DNA of 64,000 nucleotides from Arcuatula senhousia (taxonomy: Eukaryota; Mollusca; Bivalvia; Mytilida; Mytilidae): positions 17,960,359-18,024,358 of the forward strand of contig OZ020307.1 in the NCBI GenBank assembly GCA_963971305.1, written 5' to 3'. Shown here piece after piece: positions 57,319 through 64,000 of the stretch. Position 1 is the stretch's first letter; each line of letters opens with the position of its first letter. Made by a program: the position numbers and the translations under genes. Below the pieces are notes generated by a model. It saw only the letters and a program-made list of their open reading frames with translations. It did no database searches and was not told the DNA's origin.

Positions 57319-58984
57319 AAAGTTGGCATGAAAACAAACAAATTTATTTCAGGATGATATTTTCTTACTTTGACATGTACTTATATTTTTTTTGTTTTGT
57401 GTTTCTTTTTTGTGATGTTGCTGGTAACAAGTGTTTACAATATTGTATTATAGTAAATGGAAGAAACAATTAAAATATTTCCAAATGACATCATGCCCAA
57501 ACTCCAAACATAGAATAGTTAGTTCAACCTTTAGGTAAATCTGAAAGGAATCCTGCAGAAAGATGCACTGACGAAAATACCCAAAACATTATACATGCTA
57601 TATGCCCTCTACTACAGTGATTTAGCTAGCGCTCGTCATTTTTGTCATTGGCGAAAAGATTTTTCAAATAGCGAAAATTTATTCAACCATTTTCGTAGTA
57701 TTGTAAGTTAAAACAATTTTGTCTATAAAATATTCATTTATTTACAATATTTTGCAATGAACTGAACATGAAAAAAAATCTTCTTCATAAGAATATGTCA
57801 TTATGTGATATAAACAACCTCATATGGCAGAAAATGAATGAAATGAATTCTTTAAAACTTTGATTTTTAGTACATAAAACAATTACACAAGACAACAGTA
57901 TATTGTTACAGTTGCCTGATTCTTTTCTAAAGGAAGATTGCTACAGGTTTTAATTGTTTTTCTTCTCAATTATCAAATTCCTGAAGGTGTAAATTTTCAT
58001 TCCTAATTACTGCATGTTGTAAACATAATGGTGTTGAGACTTTTAATCAGTTTTAAAAAATATATAGAGTTTGTACATGTAAACCCTCTCTGTCCATATC
58101 AAACCCCCTAATCTAAATTCACCAACACTTAAAAAAATACATACATATTAGCAGACTTCCAAATTAACTGACTAATCAAATATACCGTAGATCCTCCCAT
58201 TGAATGCATTATCTATACCTATTAGTTTTCTGATAACATAACTTAATTAACTTAAGTAATGATACATCAATTTTTTTATAAAGTTATGGTTTAGAAAATA
58301 TTATAAAGAAGACAGTACGACCTAAATTTTAAAATCTCATATTGACACCTAATTTTTTGTAAATGAATGAGTGAGCAACTCCTTTAAATATTTTAACATG
58401 TAGTACTTTGGCATTTGAAGAATTTTTAATTGAGTATCTATATTAATAAAACATAACATGACTGTTTGCACCAAAAACTGGGTAAGGAACAGAACAAACA
58501 ATGACTTAGACAAAAGAACAATACAACGAACATGTAAAAGTGACTCATTGTTTTGATATTGAACTGTTGATCAAACAGCATTTTTTGCTGCAAACATAAA
58601 CATTAAAAAGAATATTTTTACAGTTTAAAATATAAAAAAGAATAATCATACAGTACATACTGACATGTTATAAAGAAACAAGTAAAAAAGATCAGAGAAC
58701 ATAATAAAAACAATGATGAGATTTTAATCATATTAGACAAAAGTGGCTGAATAATAACATCTGGATTCAATTCTTGATTTCCTGAATTCATTTGAAATGG
58801 AAGATCTGCACCCATTAGAGACGTAACAACAGATGTCAGTCTAATAAAGTTATCGTCACTGGCTCTCAGTGTTGTGGTAAGAACAGCTCACAGGTTTATA
58901 TTTCATCACAATATAATTTCAGTAACATAGTGAACTGTGAAGATCCCAATCTTGTCCTAATATCCTAACATAATGTCTCTCTCA
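57319..58984. other. Gene-free region including probable ALYREF 3' UTR
   Basis: The part next to 58985 is expected to be the ALYREF 3' UTR (minus). I see no strong minus-strand AATAAA close to the stop, so its end is undetermined. Confidence 0.4.
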
Positions 58985-61900
58985 TCAATCTGTGTCCATC
59001 TAGAAAAATACAGGATAAAATAAGAGTCACACAAATAGAAAAGAAGACTAGAGAGTAGTATTCTCTTTCATGTATGTTAAAGTATAACCAATAGACTTCT
59101 TTTTTCCCTTTTAATCTCACATGTAACTCTTAATTCAGACTGATTTCTACAACTATGTGAGAATTTTATAATCTAATAAAATATACACACAGAGGTTTTG
59201 TTTGGCTTTACTTACTTACAAAATGAGGCTGTTTCCCCTAAAGAAAGTTTCCCAAAATGTATAAAAATGGCTTTTTAATTCCCAAACAAGGTTTAAAAAC
59301 CCAAAAGATGATATTTGTGGCAGAAATGTGCATGCTATGTTATTGATTCCATAATTGGGTATGAATTTTTTCCTCATAATTCTTTTAAAAAATCAGGAAA
59401 TTTTAACCCCCAAAAAGCTTCATTTCAAACTTCCCATTTCAGTCTGCAAAATGTACCAGTCTGCTGGACAAGATTGGCAAAAATCATTTAATTTGACTTG
59501 GGCTCTGCAAATTTGCTAAATTTATAATTGAGATGTTATGTTGGTCCATATTTATGTTAAGGTCCAACAAGCCAAGAATAAGTTTTTGCCAATTCTTTTT
59601 TAATGACACATGCATTGTTACCAAATAAAACAGCCAGAGGTAGTTTTGTAAAATGCCAAAAAATTCACTGACGTCTATTTGATGCAATGTTATTCAATCT
59701 TTTCTTTAGCACAACTTTTTGATGCTTATTTTGGAATTTTAAAGTGTTTAATCATCAATTGTTGGTTGTTTAATTTTTGGCAAACGGTTTTCTTTTGGTA
59801 ATTGATAAAGAAATGCCTTGCAAACTGTGTCCTATATTTCACTTGCAGAATAATCTATATTGATTATTACTGTGTCTTCCATTGGGTTGTAAACAACTTA
59901 ATAAAGTATGAAAGCTTCTATAGTAACTATAATCGACTACCTTAGAGTTATAAGCTTCTAATTCTGCATCCAATTCTTCTGCTGTTCTTGGTTTACGGTT
60001 ACCACCACCTCGGCCACGCCCACCACCACGTCCACCTCGTCCGCCCCTGAATCCACCACCTCCACCGCCGCCTCCTCGTCGGTTTCCACCTCCAAATCTG
60101 TAAAACAATATAACCCATTCATTGCAAAAAGGTAAGTAATAAGTATTACATTAGGAAATAAATAATGGCTTTCCATTTATAAATGATATCTTAGAATAAG
60201 TGACAATTATCTTATAAACTACCTAAAAATTATATGAACATCAATCATGGTATACGTCAACAGAGGACTTTGTGAATTTAAGATTGACCAATAAACTTCT
60301 ATGAGTACACATTCTTTGTTTGGCTACCTGTATTTTTTTTTTAATTTGAAAACGCTGAATTATCTACATGTACAATGTTTAACACATTTTCTAAAATTCA
60401 CAGGCTTAAAATATACCTTATCTTCTTTTTTTTTACCGACTAGACATTTCAACTTGTTCTACTTTATTTTTATCTCTTTTCAACTCTGTCTCTGTTTTTT
60501 TCTTCAACTTTATTAGGTATAAGATTGCAACCTACCCTCTGTTGCCTCCTCCTCCTCCACCTCCGCTTCCTCCCCTTCTGGCTCCTATTCTATTTCTATT
60601 AAACCCTGCTCCATCTCCTGATTCATTTGAACCAATTAATTCTATATTCATTGGTCGACCTGTTAAAAAATTATAATAAGTTTTTTATAATGTCAAATGA
60701 ACCCATAGGGGTAAATCAAGTCCATTAATATTTCTTGTTTCAGAATAACAGTAAACCATTAATAGAGTCCAACAAAGCATTAGTTCTAGGTTGATAAAAA
60801 AATTCTATAAATCTGTCAAAGTCAAAAATGGCCGGATTTTCTTCAACAGGAAGTAGGTGTGTGAAAGACCTGAAATCCAATCCCACATTATTGGACCCCA
60901 CCCTGATGCTATATACCAAATATCAAGTGGCTGTGATTAGTAGTCTAGCTGCTTAGAAAACTGTTAATTGAAAATTTCTTCCCCACCCGCCTGCAAGCCG
61001 ACATTCATCATTTTATAAGCTGGAATTTTCACTCAGTGAAATCCATCAAAAATTGCTTTCTTCTGACAATATGTGGACACCACATAATTCAAAATCCAAT
61101 AAAATGGCTCTTGTGAAAAATGTAATAACATTTTAACATTTCCTATTTTTGTTTTCTATTATAATTGCTTTTTCAAATAAAAAGAAGTATAAAATGCATT
61201 TTTTTGTTTTATTTCATGTATTTACCATCTAAAGGAACATTATTGTACTGTTTCAAAGCTTTAGCTGCATCAGAATGTCTTTCATATATAACTTCTGCTG
61301 TACCCAGTGATCTTCCAGAACGGTCATAGTGAATAGCTGCTTTTTTAAGTGGACCAAATTCTGCAAATAATTCCTGAAAATAACGTAGTTTTATTTTTTA
61401 ACTTTATTACATCATTGTTTTATGATGAAGTTGATAAATGTAATTACCTCTGAAAATTGGAACAATGTGAAAAAGAAGAAGTCTGATCTAGGTTTGAAAA
61501 TAATAAATGGCTAATATTTTGACAAAGTCATGAAAGTAAACCACCATGCTTTATTTCAAATCATTATTCCAATACATTTCAAAGCTCTACTGAAACTTTT
61601 ACAAAGGATTCCTTGTCGATTGTTGTGTGTTATGAATTGGATTTTAATAATGGTTATATCTGTAAGCAGACAATCTTTATAATCTCTCAATATATGCATG
61701 TACCAATCCATGGCTGGAATGTAATGCTTCTTTAAGAAAAAGCTTGACACTTATTCATTTAGTTAATGCTGATAATGTAATTATTAAGTAATCATGAGCC
61801 ATTTTTCTTCCTATAATCAATTATGTTACACTTACATGTACTCATAAAATGCATGCTTACAGATTTTAAGTGCAGTTCTCTGTAAGAATCAGGCAAAATT

Positions 61901-63809
61901 TAAAAACTTTGAATCATGATTTTAAAAACACACAGTTTTGACAATAAATTGTCATTCAAAATAGCCTTCTAATGAAGAAACAAACATAAGTTGTTGTCCT
62001 GAGTGTCAGAGGATGGAGAAATTCTGTTGAAATGATAGGGATTTAGTGTGACTTTACAGAGTTATCTCCCTTTGATTCAAATTTTATTTGCATTTCAACC
62101 AAAATATATCTCAAATTACTGACTTTAAAAAAAAGTGTCAATGCATTTTTTGTTACTTTTTAAGTATTTTGAACAGTATTTTGAAGTCAAACTCGTGTGT
62201 TTTTTTAATCATGATTCACCCATTGCCTGATTCTTACAGAGAATGGCACTTAATATGCAAGCGAAGCAAAACTCACTATTGTACCGAGTCTGTCAAATTG
62301 CATGAGACCCAAAAAATGATGTTTGAAATAACTTTATGGTTCATTCGGAAGTTTTCAAAATAGTCTCCATATGGACAGAAAAATGGCGGGAAATACTATC
62401 ACATTGTCCCTAACTATCTCACCCCATCGATCTTAGGAATGTATTTTATTTTGTTATTTTCGAGCTTTTAGGGCAAAACCATTTCATATTACTTATGATT
62501 ACACTATAAAATATAGTTGATATGATTATCCAGTGTTTTTGTTGCCCTCTTTCAAAGCAGTCATCTCCTGTATGTTTTGGGAAGAAAAATCACAAAAAAT
62601 AGGTATTTGGGAACCCAAAATAGGGGGGTAAATTGATGATTTTGGGAATTTTGCATGATTTTGAAAGAAATTTACTAGGGGAAACAGCCTGTATTCGGAG
62701 GTAAAATCAAGCAAACAAAAACACTGTTATCCCATCATTGCAAAGGAACACAAGTAAAACTTGATATTGCTATCAACATTCCCATGCAGGAAAAACTAGA
62801 AAAAGCTGTTATTTGAGCATAAAAACAAATTGTAAATGATACATTCATCATAACATTTTCAAAATACAAAGTAAGCAAAATTAAAAAAATATATAATACA
62901 TGTTGGGGTGCTACATTATGTGGGTTTACAAACATGTTTAACTGTTACATATCTGCATGTATTGTACTAATAAATAACACATGGTTACCTGTATGTCTGA
63001 GTCATTGACTCCAAAGTCTAAATTTGAAATGTGAAGTTTTCCACTTGCACTGCTGAGACCACCACCGCCACCTCCGGATCCACGCTTTACAAATCCAACA
63101 TCACCATCAAACATATCATGTTTCCATACATCAGGAGTATCTTTTGACTGAAAAAAAAAAGAAGAAAAATGTTTCATGTGCAAAAACTTTAAGGCCTATA
63201 TAATTTTCCGAAACTTATTTCATGTTATGCATGCATGACATCAGTTGTCTATGGTAATTGCTAAGAACTTGCGACTGCTTTTAATTCTAAGGGGATCCAT
63301 GTACAGGTATGTAATTACAGTACATTGATCACAGGCACTTGTATAGGGACTCATACATGTACATACATCATGTACATGTACTACCCCCTATATTTTTGAT
63401 AGTCAACAAGTGCCTGCGCATTGATGAAAACAAATTTTTTTTCCAAGTGTTTCAAATTCCTCAACCTAATAAGATATTTTTTTAATTTGGGTATTAGAAA
63501 TTGTGGGGATATTTTCTAGCTTGCAGGACTTGTTTTTTCATACACACTGTTTACCCTAGTAAAATTCGATCGGCCTCCTCCACCTCCACCACCACCACCA
63601 CCTCTTCTTTTCTGTACACCTCCTCTGAAAACACCCCCTCCTCCGCCTCCTCGGTTTTGACGTCCACCAAAGCTTGAACCACGACCTCCTCGTCTAGCCC
63701 CTCCACCGGCACCACCGCGTCCCCGTCTCTGTCCTCCTCTTCCGCCACGTTTACCCGACTTATTTTGTTTAATGATGTCATCCAAGCTCATGTCCATTTT
63801 GTCTCCCAT
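58985..63809 (-). CDS. ALYREF: ALYREF / THO complex subunit 4, mRNA export adaptor (6 coding exons, 285 aa)
   Basis: Exons in transcription order: 63809-63555, 63147-62989, 61373-61226, 60659-60536, 60097-59941, 58999-58985; all have GT/AG and consistent phases. Start at the second methionine ([17 protein letters not shown]), matching the family's N-terminal UAP56-binding motif; an ATG two codons upstream is the alternative. Residues 18-85 are Arg/Gly-rich, 116-192 the RRM ([22 protein letters not shown]), then a second RGG region and the C-terminal UAP56-binding motif ([15 protein letters not shown]). The last five codons (MDTD-stop) sit in a tiny exon, agreeing with the family's YN-x-x-MDT ending. 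Role: nuclear adaptor in the TREX complex that hands spliced mRNA to NXF1. Slightly longer than the 257-residue human protein because of Gly runs. Confidence 0.93.
61866..62253. mobile_element. 388-bp MITE with ~75-bp TIRs and TTAA ends, in ALYREF intron 2
   Basis: TTAAGTGCAGTTCTCTGTAA..GAATCAGGCAAAATT..AATCATGATTTTAAAAACACAC is mirrored at the right by GTGTGTTTTTTTAATCATGA..CCTGATTCTTACAGAGAATG..GCACTTAA. TTAA at both ends fits piggyBac-type insertion. A left-half copy is at 16873-17040. No transposase. Confidence 0.85.
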
Positions 63810-64000
63810 CGTCATGTCCCGATGTTTTATTCAAATTACAAAAGAAAACCAGTGTGCCGGTGTCGTTGTTGTTCGCGTGTTTCTGTTTTTGAGAAAATGG
63901 CGGCACATAGAGAATTGCATGCTGGGATAGCATTTTGTTGTAGTTTCCACATTAGCTCCCTTTGACTATTGATTTACATGGTTTTTCGATATATTTTATT
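63810..64000 (-). promoter_or_regulatory. ALYREF 5' UTR/promoter region with YY1-like AAAATGGCGGC
   Basis: The block around 63893-63903 reads AAAATGGCGGC on the plus strand, matching the YY1-type core AAnATGGCGGC often found near start sites of housekeeping genes. GC content rises here relative to flanks. Exact start site not determinable. Confidence 0.35.

Noticed and set aside
59839..59940. 34-residue C-terminal extension of ALYREF
   Set aside because: A donor AAG|GTAGTC precedes it and a family-typical terminal exon exists at 58985-58999.
62938..63183. Minus ORF starting at 63183 as a separate gene
   Set aside because: It is ALYREF exon 2 read through its flanking introns.

Overview
The window is animal nuclear DNA: AT-rich, intron-split genes with GT/AG boundaries, long gene-free stretches, and a dense load of transposon debris. 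The dispersed repeats (CCGTCCGTCC-headed elements, 'AGTCCGAAAGGGCAACGAC'-type elements, many short TIR elements), a DIRS/Ngaro-type retrotransposon and the general gene texture suggest a bivalve mollusc, most likely a mussel-like species. That placement is inference; no species-diagnostic gene is present.

Layout. 1-4.2 kb: minus-strand tyrosine-recombinase retrotransposon (gag-like ORF, RT/RNase H, recombinase with one frameshift), cut by the window edge. 4.2-9.4 kb: no gene; repeat fragments. 9.46-10.41 kb: solitary LINE-type ORF1 protein gene. 11.1-11.96 kb: 38-bp minisatellite whose units carry a small inverted repeat. 13.7-14.76 kb: decayed LINE ORF2 on the minus strand. 17.47-32.27 kb: complete adhesion GPCR gene on the plus strand, which I assembled from 20 coding exons (897 codons, phases consistent throughout): signal peptide, Ser/Thr-rich stalk with two Cys-pair repeats, GAIN/GPS with canonical HL-T cleavage site, 7TM, short tail. 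Its introns hold several short transposons and a minisatellite.

36.2-53.0 kb: four diverged paralogues of a small Cys/His protein family that I cannot name (three minus, one plus). Each has a ~200-codon exon with K-H-x3-H-x7-C-C-x5,6-C ... C-x4-C-x-C-[HN]; for three of them a second, far smaller exon encodes a single C-terminal transmembrane segment, predicting tail-anchored or C-terminally anchored proteins. This cluster is the best candidate for an undescribed system here. 53.08-56.06 kb: TIR transposon with 5-bp target duplication and CAC termini, containing a second nested repeat element. 58.98-63.81 kb: the ALYREF/THOC4 mRNA-export gene on the minus strand, complete in six coding exons.

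No tRNA, rRNA or CRISPR was seen. The genes do not form an operon or pathway; ALYREF is a housekeeping neighbour, while the GPCR and the paralogue cluster look like a lineage-expanded surface/membrane locus. All exon boundaries are by eye from splice consensus, phase and family conservation.
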